Shown here: positions 4,917 to 5,127 of the stretch, piece after piece
How the letters are laid out: the number at the start of each line of letters is the position of its first letter
How positions within the stretch are numbered: position 1 is the first letter of the stretch
Assembly (NCBI GenBank): GCA_021845555.1
Contig: JAJZVS010000278.1
Span: forward strand, 1-5,127
From: Pseudomonadota bacterium
GTDB lineage: Bacteria; Pseudomonadota; Alphaproteobacteria; Acetobacterales; Acetobacteraceae
Length of the DNA stretch: 5,127 nucleotides
Reading direction: 5' to 3'
Made by a program: the position numbers and the translations under genes
Notes under the pieces: generated by a model
The model's input: only the letters and a program-made list of their open reading frames with translations
Told to the model about the DNA's origin: nothing
Databases searched by the model: none

Positions 4917-5127
4917 TTACGCAAGCCCCCGGGCGATGTCCAGCGCCCGGCGCAGCAGGGTCTCCGAGGCCTCTGGCGTGCGGAAGCCGCTGTGCGCCGA
5001 CAGCGTCACGTTCTCCAGCGCGGTCAGCGGGTGACCCCCCGGCAGCGGCTCCTCGGTGAACACATCGAGCGCGGCGTGAGCCAGGCGGCCGGCGCGCAGC
5101 GCGGCGATCATCGCCGGCTCGTCGATC
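4917..5127 (-). CDS. D-2-hydroxyacid dehydrogenase, C-terminal end (partial)
   Basis: This is the last 69 residues of an NAD(P)-dependent D-isomer-specific 2-hydroxyacid dehydrogenase; the rest lies beyond the window edge. The frame stays open to the last base, reading IDEPAMIAALRAGRLAHAAL and then DVFTEEPLP. This matches the family pattern vDe.aLi.AL.sGrlagAalDVf..EPLP at the end of the Rossmann domain. It is followed by the NVTLSAHSGFRTPEA segment, whose His sits at the catalytic His position of NV.lTPHig..T. The Met inside MIAAL is internal and not a start. Relatives interconvert 2-oxo acids and D-2-hydroxy acids (for example phosphoglycerate, glyoxylate/hydroxypyruvate or lactate dehydrogenases). 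The substrate cannot be told from this fragment. TAA stop at 4917-4919. Confidence 0.88.
   Translation of the reverse strand, partial: IDEPAMIAALRAGRLAHAALDVFTEEPLPGGHPLTALENVTLSAHSGFRTPEASETLLRRALDIARGLA

Overview
The window is very GC-rich, with strong G/C bias at third codon positions. The gene content (an AspC-type class I aminotransferase, a two-helix HIG1-like protein of the kind common in Alphaproteobacteria, and a FUSC-family exporter) suggests a high-GC alphaproteobacterium, perhaps of the Rhodospirillales/Acetobacteraceae type. The genus cannot be read from the sequence. Nothing marks a mobile element: there is no transposase, integrase, phage gene or CRISPR array. It reads as ordinary chromosome with some unusual small-scale repeats.

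Layout, left to right. Positions 1-158 hold no gene but carry a compact palindromic element: two inverted copies of a 28-bp repeat around a central hairpin. It ends just before the Shine-Dalgarno of a 400-residue PLP aminotransferase (159-1361, +). That gene overlaps by ATGA a 345-residue protein made of two fused GNAT acetyltransferase domains (1358-2395, +), so the two form a translationally coupled pair. Converging on it, with a 20-bp tail-to-tail overlap, is a 64-residue twin-transmembrane HIG1-like protein (2376-2570, -). A 172-bp divergent spacer (2571-2742) separates this from a 661-residue FUSC-family transporter (2743-4728, +). The spacer contains three tandem short palindromes whose stems differ by compensatory changes. 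Two 9-bp GC-rich inverted repeats follow (4738-4814), then tRNA-Leu(UAA) on the minus strand (4819-4899), and then the C-terminal end of a D-2-hydroxyacid dehydrogenase (4917 to the window edge, -).

How the genes relate. Only the aminotransferase and the double GNAT are clearly linked, through start/stop overlap. A joint role in amino acid or amine metabolism (transamination plus N-acetylation) is plausible but is inference. The HIG1-like protein is probably linked to the respiratory chain, and the FUSC protein probably exports small aromatic or amphipathic compounds. The dehydrogenase lies 17 bp upstream of the tRNA on the same strand, so the two could share a transcript. I do not see a convincing new biological system. 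The most notable signals are the palindromic element at 21-123, the covarying tandem hairpins at 2658-2717, and an exact 15-bp in-frame duplication inside the first GNAT domain.
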